Source: Branchiostoma floridae
Lineage: Eukaryota > Chordata > Leptocardii > Amphioxiformes > Branchiostomatidae
Assembly (NCBI RefSeq): GCF_000003815.2
Contig: NC_049979.1
Location: 7,792,217 to 7,856,216, forward strand
Length of the DNA: 64,000 nt
Direction: 5' to 3'
Shown one piece after another: positions 1 through 12,765 of this stretch; positions within the stretch are counted from its first letter, which is position 1; every line of letters begins with the position of its first letter. Under the pieces are notes generated by a model. It worked only from the letters and a program-made list of their open reading frames with translations, did no database searches and had not been told where the DNA came from. The position numbers and the translations under genes were made by a program.

Positions 1-395
1 CGGGATCTAGTCTACGTTACAAGCCAGTCTTCATGCTTACGACTGCTTTTCAGGACAAGGTGACCCTTGAAAGGCGATGCCATGACACCTGGGGGGACCG
101 GGCTCCCTGGGGGGACAGCAACCAGCAGACATGGTGAAATTGGCACAGTTAGCACAACAACATGTCAGCACACAACATGTCAGCACGCAACAACAAGCCA
201 ATCTAGATATTGGAAAATGTTGTCAACAATCACAACTGACTGAATTCACTTCAAAAGTCTTTCTGTACATCACCCTGGTACTGCAAACCAAATTATATTT
301 TGCATTCTGTGAAAGAAAATTGATGTTACATATTCTATGTTCAAACTCACTTCATAGCAAGCAAGCAAACGTTCCCGGGTAGCCCAATACCTTAG
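1..395. other. Flanking sequence, no gene recognised
   Basis: No coding region is supported here; the short open frame at 131-382 has a repetitive glutamine/valine start and no recognisable domain. The stretch ends at the target-site copy that borders the hairpin-array transposon. Confidence 0.4.
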
Positions 396-437
396 CGCAA
401 TAACGCAAAACTACCGAAGTCACGGGTTCCTCTCTCA

Positions 438-690
438 GCACTCGGTGTCTAGTGCGGAAGGGGCCTTCCGCACTAGAAGTCTAGTGCCGACGTTACGTCC
501 GCACTAGGTGTCCAGTGGTGAGTCGACTTCAGCACTGAAAACCCCGAATCATCACTAGAAACCGAGTGCTGAGACTACCTTCCGCACTAGAAAACGAGTG
601 ACGACAAATATTCCGCACTAGAAAACGAGTGACGACAAATATTCCGCACAGGAAAACCAGTGACGACAAATATTCCGCACTTGAAACTGA
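438..690. repeat. Left hairpin array of the TIR transposon
   Basis: The units have the form GCACT-N8-AGTGC, for example gcactcggtgtctagtgc at 438-455 and gcactagaagtctagtgc at 470-487. Further right the array becomes a regular ~31-bp tandem (three units around 585-690) with the constant linker cgacaaatattcc. The right arm there has decayed to gagtga or cagtga. Each intact unit could form a 5-bp stem in single-stranded DNA or RNA. Confidence 0.8.
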
Positions 691-1268
691 GTGCTGACAG
701 CCAGCCCCCGTTACGTTATTTACAGTTCCGGGCAGTTAAAGGCACACATATACAAATGTAATACATAAAAGAAGTGTAACAAATCGTTCACCTTGAGCCT
801 GAGAAAGCTGCGTATGGGAGGAAATATCCGTGTCGGGTTTTCAAAGAACAGTACATATCAATTATTCTTTCTTATTTAGACACTTTTTTTTCGTGACCAA
901 AGTAGAACTGTCTAAACTGTCTGTAGCCGCCACGAATCAACAAATGATGCATGCGAACGATTGATTGAAAGTAGTCTGCAACTCAAACACGACAAAGGGA
1001 GCTGCAATTTATTGGTATTTTATCTTCGTGAAATTTAGAAAAAGGGAACGAAGCTGACACACTGCTGACATGAGGTCATCATATACATAACACCATATAC
1101 ATGTAGGATGTAGCGTATGATACACACATGCTGTAAGTGTTTCGAGTTCCGACAGAGACAAGACTAGTGAGGGCAAAATTGATTTAAAATACTGAGTAAG
1201 TGACCGTCCGAAGGTGAGTAGGCGCTGCTGCATGTCAACTATGTTTTTGAGTAACAATTTGGACGCGA

Positions 1269-1757
1269 GCACTGGAAACCCAGTGCTGACGGTCTTAAGA
1301 TGATAGTAGCACTCGGCTTCTAGTGCCGAAGTGGTCTTAGCACTCGGCCTCTAGTGCCGAAAAGTCACCGAGCACTAGAAATCCCAGTGCGGAACCCGTG
1401 ACTTAGGTAGATCGGCACTCGGTTATCCAGTGCTCAAAGACCTCCGCACTGGGTGACCAGTGCTGAACGACCTTTGAACCACCCTTCCGCACTAGAAACC
1501 GAGTGCTGAGCGGAGATCAGCACTAGAAACCGAGTGCTGGGCGGAGTTCGGCACTAGAAACCGAGTGCTGGGCGGAGTTCGGCACTGGAAAACGAGTGCC
1601 GAGACAAGGTGTAGCTCTGGAATTCCAGTGCTGACGGGTCTTCAGCACTCGAACAAAGCCGTTCCGCACTGGAATTCCTGTGCGGAAGTTTCTTCCGTAC
1701 TGGGCCCCGAGTGCCGACGCCAGTTTCCCCACGAATTCCGCACTGGGCGCCCAGTGC
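1269..1757. repeat. Right hairpin array of the TIR transposon
   Basis: More than ten units of the same GCACT-N8/9-AGTGC form occur, including three copies of gcactagaaaccgagtgc spaced by the linker tgggcggagttcg or close variants. A near-copy of the terminal repeat (18 of 19 bases) lies internally at 1391-1409, so this side may contain two nested right ends. Confidence 0.8.
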
Positions 1758-1792
1758 GGAACCCGTGACTTCGGTATACTTGCCGCAATAAC

Positions 1793-4236
1793 ATAATTAA
1801 ACTTGTTAAAAAGACATTCACTTGATCAATTGAGATTATCAATAACGTCGGAATTAAAACCGAGGACATTAGCCAAGCATCAGACCTCACCCCCAAAAGG
1901 CCTTGCTGTTCAAGGAAGCTGCCAATGGTACAGTAGATTTGTCTAAAACGAAAACTGGCAAACCTAATGGATAGACTTTAAAGATTACACTTCAAATTTC
2001 TGAAAGCTCCTTGGTTTCTGTAAATTCAATATCATAATTTTGAACGTCAACCCTGGGCTGCAGAAAGAATGCGGATATATAATTTGACATAACCATATCG
2101 GCTATGCAACTCACCTCGGCTCTTGGGCCTTCCCGCCATGTTTCTACCGTGTACTCAGTTCTTGGGAGCATAAAATATTTACCTACATGAAGTGATATTT
2201 TTACATTCTACAGCAAAATTTATAATAGACCACTGAATCTGAACCTGCTTTTACGAATCTGACAAGCCGCCATTTTGGCCTGAATCTTCTGAATGGTGAG
2301 CGATTCCATTAGTTCTTGGGGGTGACACATTCTGAAGTAAGCAGAAAAGGTTGGGAAAAACTTATTCTGTGACTAATTGGAGAACTTCGACGTAAACAAA
2401 TCTAGCACAGTAATTTTTGAAAGTACAAGATGACAGCCTTTCCTGAAACATTACGCCAAACACTGAAATTAATGTTGGGGGCAAGAAAATGGTACATTCC
2501 AAAAATGTTGTTTTCATCATGTGACGGTAATGCTGTGCTGTGATTGGTGTTGCTACCCAAGCCTGGGATCACTTACCTGGCACGGCCACGCCCACGCCCC
2601 ATGGCGACGTGGGGACACCTGAGCCGGGGTAGCTGACCGCAAGGCCAAGTTGTCAATGCATTGGGACAAGTCACCGAAGCGCTACAACTTTTGGGTGTGC
2701 AGCTATTCCAACGAGATAAAAGTTTCTAGACTGAACCACTAATCTACCGAGAGGTGAGTTTATATCGTAGGCTAACGGTTTACCGTTATGTATAGTTTTA
2801 TCATGTGTGACACCTGTGTGATTAAGGGGTAACGTTAATAACTGTTAGACAAAGCGAAGCGGATCGATGACACATGGCGGCCTTACAACATACCGGTATG
2901 TTAGACACGGTGTTTTGTTTTCCCCAATACATGATCTATTACAACTTATACATAACAGTAACGTTAGCTCCATTTGATGTTACCTTCATGAATTTATCAT
3001 GAACATATGGACGATATTGAATCGGGAATTTCATACTCCAATGCATAAATAAAACAAATCAGACCCAATAACATCCGTTTTAGACTAACGTTAGAAGTAG
3101 CGCTAGTTGACGACTTTGATGTCATTTTATGTTCATTTCATTATGACACATACTGTCATTGTATTTCCAATTTTCCATGTATACCTGAAATTAGCCTGTG
3201 TAACACAATCTCGTAAAGCTTTGTTGACTGAATGGCAGCATTTAGCGGCCGCCGTCCATACTGTTAGAGCTAGACCATTCATATAGTGACGCATGGAAGA
3301 TTACCCTACTTCGGAAGTTTCTAGGTCGTGGTTTGGTGTTTCTGTTTCTTCCTTTAAGCCTGGATAATGGTCAACGTCCCCTTGTCAGATTCAACGTTGA
3401 CGTGGCTGTTTTTTGTTGAAGGAAAACCTTAAGAATGTCTGCGTGGGTGAGCTATGCCTTATCTCCAATCATTGACTGCCGAAGGGACTTCATCTTTTTG
3501 ACCTTTTGCCGCATTGTGATTTTTGGTGTGTCTTTGTTTGGTCTCTAACAGGCTGCCACTCCTGGACAAACACGCTGTCATACAGGCTATAGGGGTGGGA
3601 ACAATAGGACCAGCCATGCACAACACTTCACTTTTATCCAGCTCTAGTTCACATTCATGGTAGATATTTGCCAGTGTCAGGTAACAGAGCAAGTAAACAC
3701 ACCCATGGCGGCAAAGAAGAACTTGAATAGCTACAGTCGTTTCTGATGAAACATATTGCATGTGACATGTTATGTTACCGTATTATGCCTGTGAATGATT
3801 GAGTGATGTATCATGTAGATAACAGTTACTTAGGCCAAACCAATTTTATTTGTTGCTTCTCAGATATTATTAGAAAAAAATTTGGACCGATAAAGTCTAC
3901 AACTTGAACAAATGCAACAACTGTTATCTTCTCAATTTTCTGTCCACATTCTCTGCAAGTAGTGATCCCTAATCCCGAGTACCTCTTACTAGAAATAATC
4001 TTCCGGCACTCGCCCATCCCACATGTGAGCCTGTGATGCATGGGAGTGCATCAGGAATGAGAGATGTACAAGGGGTGTGAAGGTAGAAGTGAGCCCTAAA
4101 CACCTCTCATTGGCATGAACAAAGTTAGGCCCCGTTTAATGCTTAACAATTTGAAGTAACTGGAGATCTGTCAAGTTTTTATCTCAACAATTTCTCTTTC
4201 AACCTTTGTTCTGTAGGTTGAGACCTGTTCTTAAAA
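1793..4236 (+). other. Region upstream of the K+ channel gene; possible non-coding first exon
   Basis: No coding gene is supported. A possible 5'-untranslated exon ends at 2753 with a good donor (gag|gtgagt). It could join the acceptor just before 4217 (tctgtag), which lies about 20 bases before the channel start codon. The sequence at about 2268-2275 (gccgccat, reverse complement atggcggc) resembles a YY1 core. The short minus-strand frames at 3459-3761 and 3826-4041 have no recognisable domain. Confidence 0.3.
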
Positions 4237-6097
4237 ATGAAGGGAAAGGTTGTAGCGCTCCTGGGCATCTTGAACCTGTGCTGGCTGCTGATTGGTGGCG
4301 GTGTGTTCAGCGCCCTGGAGTGGCAGAATGAGTCTGTGCAGAGGGTGAGCTACGAGGGCTACCGCAGCCGCCTGCTGCAGAACTACTCCTGCCTGACTGA
4401 GGAGGAGGTCACTAACTTCATCACGGTGGGTGAGAAATGCTACAGCGGGGCTCGAAATTCATGTACTGGATAAGGCGGACTGGTGCAAACCTAGAATATT
4501 GGGTGCACTGAAAAATATTTAAGTGCATCACATGAAATAAAGTAGAAGTTACTAGAATGTCAGAAAAATCTAATTTTGATGAACTCAAATTCCAACTTCA
4601 AATTCCAATTTCAAACAGTCATAGGATACAAATGTAGTTGATACTCAATAAGCTATCTGTGCTCATCAGAGGAATCTAATGCAGTTCATCTTATTTCTGC
4701 TTAGGAATGGTAAAAATGTTTCTTATCAGGCTCTTCTTATTTGTCATTTTCAGGCAATAGTGACAGCAGTCAATGCAGGTCTGACTCTGGACAACTCCAC
4801 TGCTTCAGACACCAGTAACTGGGACTTTGGGAACTCCATTTTCTTCTCTTCTACAGTGATCACAACTATAGGTAATGTATTCATTTAATGGTTGCACCTA
4901 TTCACTACTTGAATAGCTGAAGTCTATTGTGAAATTTTTTTGTAAAAATATCTTTGATATTTGTTATCCTACAGGTTATGGCCACATCTCCCCCTCTACC
5001 TATGGAGGACAGGCCTTTCTGGTCCCGTATGCCTTAATCGGGATCCCTTTGTGTGGCCTGATGTTGAACGGTATTGGAGAAAACATAGGGGGCTACGTGA
5101 CAAAAAAGAAAGAACAATATAAGGTAGGCTATTGCTATCATTGGTTTTAACAGTGATGATCATCATGATCTGTAAACTATTTCTTATACATGTAATATAA
5201 TATGAACAAGGGAACAACAGCCTTTGGAAAGACAACAAAAACACCAGGACAAATTGATAACTGTCACTTTAGTAACCATCCGCATTAACTCGCTTTCTGT
5301 TATGTTCAGAAACGCTGGTCCAAGAAAGTAAGTGAGAAAACAGCTGGAGTGCTGGTGATGCTGATCCTCTTCCTCCTGTTCCTGGTGTTCATGGTTCTCA
5401 TCCCTTCTGCCATTTTCCTGGCACTGGAGGGCTGGTCGTACCACATCAGCATCTACTACTCATTTGTCACCCTCACCACCATCGGCTTCGGTGACTATGT
5501 ACCAGGTGAGGGATTCATATCCTGCATACTCAGCACTCCATGGAAAAATCATGCAGAGATATAAACTGCAATTTGAGTAAAAGTTTTTTGGTGAATCATT
5601 TTTTTTTGTAACTCTTGTGATCTGGACTTCTTCTTCTTCAGTTTGTTGCATTTCGAAGAAACTTCACTTAAAAAATCTATCAACCAACAGACCAACAAAA
5701 CAAGTCACCTTCAGCCAGAGATTCCTTTCTGATTAAGTTAAAGTCCTTTGAATTATTGTATGACAATGTCTACTTTTCACAAATTCGTCATACATATACA
5801 ATGTATATTACAGGTCAAGATTCAGCACAGCGTGTGGTGTATCGCCTGGCCATCCTGTGCTGGTTCATGATTGGCCTATCCTGGATGGCCGTGGTCCTGA
5901 ACCAAGTCTCTACATTCCTAACCGACATCGGTGTGAAGGCTCAGACTGCTCGAGAGGAGAGGAGGAAGAAGAAGGATGGAGACGTGGGGGAGGGAGAGGA
6001 CAACAAGGCTGCTGACGACGAGGAAAACACAGGATCAACCAAATCAGTAAAACAGTCAAATGTTGAACTAAGGAGTATGACCCCAATCGAATCATGA
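4237..6097 (+). CDS. Two-pore-domain potassium channel (TALK/TASK-2-like K2P)
   Basis: This is a K2P leak channel of the plasma membrane, complete in five exons: 4237-4425, 4754-4871, 4975-5123, 5310-5505 and 5814-6097. All junctions are GT-AG and in phase, giving about 311 residues. In order it has TM1 with the start at 4237, a long extracellular loop with N-glycosylation sequons (NES, NYS, NST) and a cysteine, pore 1 with filter TIGYG split by intron 2, TM2, TM3, pore 2 with filter TIGFG, and TM4. The short cytoplasmic tail is basic (REERRKKK) then acidic. The TIGFGDYVPG second pore and the PST after the first filter resemble the KCNK5/16/17 group; exact orthology is not claimed. It runs convergently towards WDR74, with about 580 bases between the two stop codons. 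Confidence 0.93.
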
Positions 6098-6648
6098 AAT
6101 GCCAACATGGCACAGATGTTGTAAATAAGGGACGCAACATGATCATGTTAGAAACAGTCAAAAGAATACACTTTTGCAAACATATTGATTTAAGATTTGA
6201 TATCAACTTTAGAGTGTAGCACGTAAAAAATGTACTGTCTAGACAGGCTAGCAATATTGTTGTTTAAGGTTGAGGATATTGCTGAATCAAAGAATATAAA
6301 GAAGTACAGACTATATCATAAGCATCTTATTATTTTATTGTTAGAACAATGTTTTCTAATCACTGAGAAAGGGCGTTTGTAATGATATAAGAATCATGAT
6401 TGATTTTTATAATGAAATTAATTGATAGATGATATGGGTAACATGTCATTGTGATGAACATCAGATGGTATGTCACAGAATGTAGCTCACCTGAACATAT
6501 TAGCAACTTTTTGCTAATGTATTCTGCAGGCTGTACAGACATTTATGATGTGTATATAGCAATAGTTCTGGTTTTAAAAAAAATTGAACACTGGTCTTAG
6601 ATTAAGACCACAATGGCATGGTGATATTTTGTTGTATCAAAATTAAAG

Positions 6649-6654
6649 AATAAA
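6649..6654 (+). terminator. Polyadenylation signal of the K2P gene
   Basis: An AATAAA lies about 550 bases after the channel stop codon. It sits only 26 bases from the WDR74 stop on the opposite strand, so the two 3' untranslated regions probably overlap. Confidence 0.5.
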
Positions 6655-6679
6655 ATGTCTTGCATTGTCTTTGCTCTTG

Positions 6680-9600
6680 TTACTTGAGTTTCTTAAGTTT
6701 CTTGCTTTTAGATTTTCTCTTGGTCTTGTCTGCTTTCTTGCTATCCTGAACCACTGACATGCTCCCCCACAATTCGTCCTCATCCTCTTCTGTGATGTTG
6801 CTTGATTCCAGCTTTCTCTTTTGTTTCTTTGTAGTCTCTGTCTGTTCCTGTGTTGAAGGCGAAAATATTTACACAATATGTAGAAAATCACACTGCCCAT
6901 TTGACATCTGAACTTTATTTCAATCCTTTAAAGACACCTGATCCAAGAGCCACATTTCTATAATCACTTTAAAAATGAATATTGTTAAAGAAATGAAGAT
7001 TAATAAATAATCTGTACAGAACAGTTACTTTGATATATCTCATCTAGTTTGTCAAAGAGAGAAGACATTTAAATATCTACAAACAACTCCAGTATGCCCT
7101 ACCTGTGTGAAGTCTGCACTGCTGAAGAGAAGGCAGTTCAACTTAGACTTCAGGTAAACCTGGGATAAGAAACAATGCTTTTTAAAAAAAAAGTCTTGGA
7201 CGACCATTTAAGAGATTACAGTAATAAGACCCATAACTGATAGAAATGATTGGGAAAGTCGGACAAAAAAGGTGTTAGTAGTGTTTATATTTAACTTCTA
7301 AAGCCCTGAAGCATTGCCATGAGATTGGTGACTAGTTTGTGTGGACTAACTCTCACCTTATGTAGCATCTCCTTGGTGTTGATGTCATGTATCCTCAGGA
7401 AGCGGTCTAGCCCACAGGAGGCTACCAGGGGGAGGCTGGGGTGGCACTGCAGGCTGCGGATGCCTCCTGCAAACCCCTTGAATGCTTTCTGTACTTTACC
7501 TATGATTATGACATACAGTGTCAGTTGAAATTCTATCATGCTACTAAACTTCATTATTCAAATACAGTACCTAGAGCATTCACAGGTTAGCCTTTGTTCC
7601 ACTACTTTGTCTCATTGCTCAAAGCCCCAAACTTCAAACAAAACTTATCAAACCTCCAAAAACACATCATTAAAAAGATGAGATGCATGAGGTATTGTAC
7701 AACTACTACATTTGTATGACAGAAAGTCTAAGAAAAAATAAATAGTAGGTTGTTAGGCTTTAAATCCTTCCTAACACACTCACTCACTCCGGCGAGCTCG
7801 CTCGGAATCTCCACATAACTAGTTCGTTCCTAAAATATTCCAACCATATGGTATTACACAACAAGTGTATAGTAAACAAAAGCTGTCCTTGTCAACTAGA
7901 CGGATGGACAACAGATAGTAAACATACCCATTCTCAGGTCCACCATGACCATACTGCCCTGGCTGTCTCCCACAATAACTGAACTGTAAGAAAAGAATAA
8001 CACATCTCATGACTATCCATATTCAACACCAGAGCAGAATTCGGCAACAAATGAATTTCAAACTTTTTAACATAGCGTCGCATGTTATCAAGAAGTGTGA
8101 CAGGAAAATTTTCATCTGTAATCATTCCGCACTTACTGGCAGTCTGGTGTGACAGACAGGGCGGTGAGGGCATACTCCCCTAGCTCCACATTCAGTGCAG
8201 GCCTGCGCTGGGGCGTGGCAGGGTCATACACTCGCACCTTAAGTTAGGAAATAAAAGCCAGCAACTGTTTGAGGCACATGTATATGTAACTTCTCATTAT
8301 CGAGAAACTGTCAGGATTTGTGTCAATTAATTGCAGCATCGGTAGTCATAAACATAATGAAACATTTATTACAATACTTAAATGCACAGTGACACTGACC
8401 TGCCTATGTCCTGTGCATGTGACAAGTTTCTGTTCTGATAAAAACTGGAGGTCAGTGACCCAGACAGGAACTCTCAAGTCCAGGAAGTCATTCCGCACCT
8501 TCAGGAGAAAGATGAAAGTCAACATCATTAAGAAAATCTTTTCAAATTTGAAATACTACTTTTTAAATAAGATTCACCACTAAATGTAATATTTTTTACT
8601 TCTAATTGGAACTTATGATTTGCTAATTGCCTCTCTACTTCCACTTGTCTACTTCTACTTTATTTCTGAGATGATACTCTTTATTACTAATTTGTCTAGT
8701 TTGCTACTTCATCTACTTGTAATCAGGAATAATCAAGGCTTTACAAAAGCAGTGCCATCTTACCACAATAATCAAAGTCAAGAAAGATTGTTTCTATTCA
8801 TTCCATGCAGTAAATGTGTAGAAATGACAATGTTTCTCTTAACACACATACATTTTTGGCCTTGAAGATGGGTTTTTCTGGCTCCTGGATGTCCCAGAGC
8901 TTAAGCTCATTCTCCTTCCCTCCCGTGGCCACCTGGTGAGGCAGGGCGTGGTTCTGTCTCATCCGACACACGTCCTTCCCTACCTCTATATCAACCTGGG
9001 GGCAAAGCACAATGTTTGCAACAGTTTATATTTGGCACACATTCTACTATAAACATTTTAAAGATGAAATTCCATTTTCTGTTTCAAATGGGGACATGCA
9101 AAAGATAAAAATCTTCAAGGTAGGTTTATGACAGTTTTTCTTAAGACAGACTGAGAAAATCAAATGCTATCACACTAATTCAATACATGTTAAAGTTATT
9201 GACCATAGGATAGATTTGATATTACCTTATAAATATTCCATTTGAGTAACAATAATAATGCATTTACAATGATGTGTTATACATTTTGTTTTGTACAAAC
9301 TACTGACCTTGTCTTCATCCTTCCACACTCTGAGTAACCCTGACTCCACACATGTAACAAGAGACCTGCAAGAAAAATTGTTTTAAAAGGCTAAACTTCA
9401 CGGTGTATATACTTCATTAGAAAACACTTCTTTGTACGAATCCCAATGGTGTTGCAACTTATAAACTTGTATTTGACTGGACATTTGGGTGCCTATAGAA
9501 AAGATTAAAAACAACAACATGGTTTTCAATGACCTACAACATTGTCCAACTTACTCCTGGTATTTCGCCAGTCCTGTGAACTTGCCCTCCCCTCCTGCAC

Positions 9601-11747
9601 AATTGGCACAGTCCGTGAATTCCCCCTGCTCTGCATCAAAGGTTTTGACAAGTCCATTCTTCAAGCCTATACAGACCTGCAAGAGAGGCAAAGTAGAAAA
9701 TCAAACATACATGTGACATGTGACATACAAAAACAAGTCATAGAAATATGATCTCTAATATTTCACTACAGAGATAGTCAGCATTAGTAAATAGTGTTAC
9801 ATCCCACATACAGTGAGCACTACCAATACCATTAACTTCTCTCTAGTCAATCCTACTACATATTATTAGTATGTAACATGAAGCTCATTACACTTCCACA
9901 TCCTACGATTTCCAAATGTTTTATCATTGGCTCATCCAATGCAAACATACAATAAAACTACATGGCCCTCTTGTTCCAAAAGATGCCGTAATGTACATCC
10001 TTCCTCTATCGGTTTACGGCCTTGCATAAGTACATGAAGTTTAATCATACAAGTATTAGTAGTGGTGTTCAATTTTGTTTAACTTTAAGCTCAATCTTTG
10101 TGTCTTGACAAGCAATGCGGACTGTTGGCAGTGTTGCAGGGCTTCTCTTGCTTGTATACATAGTCTTGTAATATAGGCTACTAGTATGTTAAAATAAAAG
10201 ACTGCAAGCAAGAGAATCCCTACAACAGTCACCACGTCTATGTCTCATCCTACCTGGCTCTCCTGTTGATTTCCCCAGCACATGGCACAGATCTCCTCCT
10301 CCCTGGACAGGCTGGCAACATTCTGGAAATTTGTTGCTGTTTTCTTGGCAAGGTTTACACCTAACATACATACAAATAAGAGAAGCCACTTAATGTAGAC
10401 AGTTTTTGGCCGGCTACACCCCTTATGGCGCCCTTACGCCACCGTATGATTTGCTTGGAGTTGGAGATTAGGAAGGGTGTATTTGCTTGTAACGTTATAA
10501 GTTATAACTAACGTTGTAAATCATCTGATGGGGGCTACGACATACAGCTTTGCTCTCTCAGAGTCATTATAGCTATTGTGTAGTAGTGCCGCCATTAAAA
10601 GTAGCAGTTTATCTTTGGTTCTAGCTGTGATGCATATGATCCGCGTATATATTTTACCAACAGAGATCATGATGCAAGTGCAAGCGAACAAGGCGAACAG
10701 AGTTCTTGGTCTGATCAAGCACACCTTTGCACATATTGAAAGAGAATCCTTTTTACTTCTGTACAAGAGCCTAGTGCGACCGCACCTAGAATATGCAACA
10801 ACAATATGGTCCCCCAAGACCAAGAGAGACAGAGACACAGTGGAAAGAGTGCAGCGACGAGCCACAAAACTGGTGAAAAGTATATCCCATCTCACGTATC
10901 CAGAAAGGCTAAAAGAGCTGGAGTTACCCACGTTACACTTCAGAAGACAGAGATCTGACATAATCCAGCTGTTTAAGATTACACACGGGCTTGACACAGT
11001 TAGAGTGAATAACCACTGCAACCTATGCGGGAGAGCCATGTTTACACCAAGCTTGGCATCAAACACACGAGGGCACCAGTATAAGTATCAAATCCAAAAA
11101 GCTACGGGCCCGAGGGCACACTTCTTTCCCACACGAGTTACCCCAGCATGGAATAAACTCTCACAGAGGACAGTCAATAGCAAGTCAGTGAAAGAGTTCA
11201 AGACAAGACTGGGGCAGGAATGGGGACTGCACCCAGACAGACATGAGTACCACTTCTCTTACTGATGCTACCACCGCCACAACTAGGACAGCCTTATTAC
11301 CCGCAAGGGTATCGACTGGCTGTGGTTCAAGGTAAAGATTCAAGGTAAAGATGATAGTATTTGTCCGCTCACGCATACACGGTTGATGAATCTAATAGTA
11401 CTCAATGTAATCTGTATCTGTATTATATTTTATATGACCCTGACCTCCCTCATGACCTCAATGAAAAGCGGCCTGCTGGCCGATTTGAGCTTCTCATGAA
11501 TAAATAAAGGTTCAAACAAACAAACAAACGCACTAACACTAACAGGTCCCCTTGCCCCCCTCCCACTTGGCAGTCTATTGACGTTACTACATACTAACGA
11601 AGATCAACTTTCACATCGATACATCTATACAAACTGAGTAGCCGTGCAAGTACGTGACACTATTCGTTGTTTCCCCAGGTTGTCGTACAAACCTTTAAAA
11701 ACGCCCGTCGCGGCACCAACGTACACATGTTGCATGGAGGCAGCCAT
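6680..11747 (-). CDS. WDR74: WD repeat-containing protein 74, ribosome biogenesis factor
   Basis: WDR74 (yeast Nsa1) is a nucleolar seven-bladed beta-propeller needed for 60S pre-ribosome maturation. Eleven exons can be placed from the start: 11693-11747, 10254-10360, 9555-9676, 9308-9365, 8852-8995, 8400-8498, 8137-8237, 7928-7983, 7357-7499, 7103-7159 and 6680-6847. They sum to 1110 nt (369 residues; human is about 385) with every phase consistent. Family hallmarks are VATGGKENELKLWD, DLRVPVW, VTCTGHRQ, VRVYDPATPQRRP, SCGLDRFLRIHD and VYLKSKLNCLL. The tail has the acidic DELW motif, then a lysine-rich nucleolar-type end. The first exon (start at 11747, MAASMQHVYVGAATGVFKG) is recovered by its phase-1 join. 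Intron 1 contains a LINE fragment on the opposite strand. Confidence 0.95.
10576..11528 (+). mobile_element. Truncated LINE, reverse-transcriptase C-terminal part and 3' tail
   Basis: The frame 10576-11265 (229 codons) matches the thumb and C-terminal region of CR1/Jockey-type reverse transcriptases: LYKSLVRPHLEYA, then WSPKTKRDRDTVERVQRRATKL, ending in the usual WNKLSQRTVNSKSVKEFK. The catalytic palm (YADD) and the endonuclease are absent, so the copy is 5'-truncated and dead. The 3' end has a small hairpin (gcggcctgctggccg), then aataaataaaggttc and a caaa repeat. It lies in WDR74 intron 1, opposite in sense to the gene. Confidence 0.85.
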
Positions 11748-12765
11748 TTTTCTTGCCGGTGGATTCTGGGAAGGTTTCGGGATGTATTGGATTTTTCACC
11801 AGAACCAACAGAGAAAATACCTCAGGATGTAAAAGATACCGGATCTTTATTAAGCGTTACATGTACCGGAAAGTGTATAAATTGAACCAAGGAGGTTTAA
11901 TATAGAGAGAATAACCTCCTTTTGAACTGAATTAAAGACACCTGTAAATTACGCCTCCTTGCAGGATTATACTGAATTGCATACACATTAGAAGTATTGT
12001 TGGCAACATTGGTATTAAACAGGATATTGTAAAGTCCATTCCTATTACTACTGCAAAAATTGCTTCAATTAATTTTTCAACTAAAAGTAAATGAGTATTG
12101 CAAAAATTTCAACTTGAACCAGTTTACTGCATTTATGCAGTACATATGTTTTATTATATGATTTCAACTTGAACCAGTTTACTGCTTTTATGCAGTACAT
12201 ATGTTTTATTATTTTTTTCGACTGAAGGCCAGTCGAAAAAAAAAATATGAAAGGAAAAGGTCACGATTTTCCCCACTAACCTCTGCTTGGAGAGTAATGT
12301 TTTATAACAACTTGAATCATCTTAGGCAAAGAAGCTTACTATTTTGGTGGTAGTAGATATTACACATCTAACACTTCTAACAATTTAGAAGCTCCTTGAT
12401 TGCAGAAAAATAACTTCTGCACTATTGCAGTCTTCAGTATCTTTCATGCTCCTAAAATTCACATTGCCACTATACTGAGTTAATTCAGTATACCTATTGA
12501 CCATGGTAAAATTCTAATCCACATCAACGTAACCTATAGTGATGTCCCTACAACAATATCTATGCCACTTTATACATGTATCTCAAACTACATATAACAC
12601 AATGCAACTACACAGAAATGGGAGGAAATCATGATACAGGCTATGTTTTGTTTTGGCGCAGTGTGTTTTGCTTTGCTGGTATTTTACGCCAAAGGGCGGT
12701 TACACTGGCTATATAGATACAGATACAGATACACTGCTAAGCATGTCACCGAGGATCACTAAGTA
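11748..12765. other. Intergenic region between WDR74 start and MGME1 stop
   Basis: No gene is seen. It contains the WDR74 promoter side, a local duplication with a hairpin (12100-12245) and a short (gataca)n run near 12716-12735. Confidence 0.5.
12100..12245. repeat. Tandem duplication followed by an AT-rich hairpin
   Basis: A unit of about 50 bases beginning ttcaacttgaaccagtttac occurs twice in a row (around 12107 and 12162). It is followed by tttttttcgactg-aaggc-cagtcgaaaaaaa, a perfect stem with a five-base loop. The hairpin resembles a fold-back or transcription-stop structure, but no gene ends here. Confidence 0.7.

Larger units (their letters stand above)
396..1792. mobile_element. Non-autonomous TIR transposon made of GCACT/AGTGC hairpin arrays
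   Basis: The ends are inverted copies of taccgaagtcacgggttcc, at 412-430 and in reverse complement at 1758-1776. The inverted match extends outwards imperfectly to 405 and 1783. Exactly outside these points the same nine bases, cgcaataac, occur in direct orientation at 396-404 and 1784-1792, which reads as a 9-bp target-site duplication. The interior holds two arrays of short palindromic units (about 438-690 and 1269-1757) around a non-repetitive core (about 700-1268). No transposase frame is visible, so the element is non-autonomous. A 9-bp duplication is compatible with Mutator-like elements, but the superfamily is not decided by what can be seen. Confidence 0.8.

Noticed and set aside
438-1757. 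CRISPR-like array of repeats and spacers
   Set aside because: Spacing is irregular, the linkers are themselves repeated, and the host is an animal. The units sit inside terminal inverted repeats with a target duplication, so a transposon explains them.
3826-4041. Minus-strand frame with spaced cysteines (possible zinc finger)
   Set aside because: Cysteine spacing fits no finger family clearly and there is no splice or promoter context.
10521-11066. 181-codon minus-strand open frame
   Set aside because: It is antisense to the LINE reverse-transcriptase frame and has no domain.
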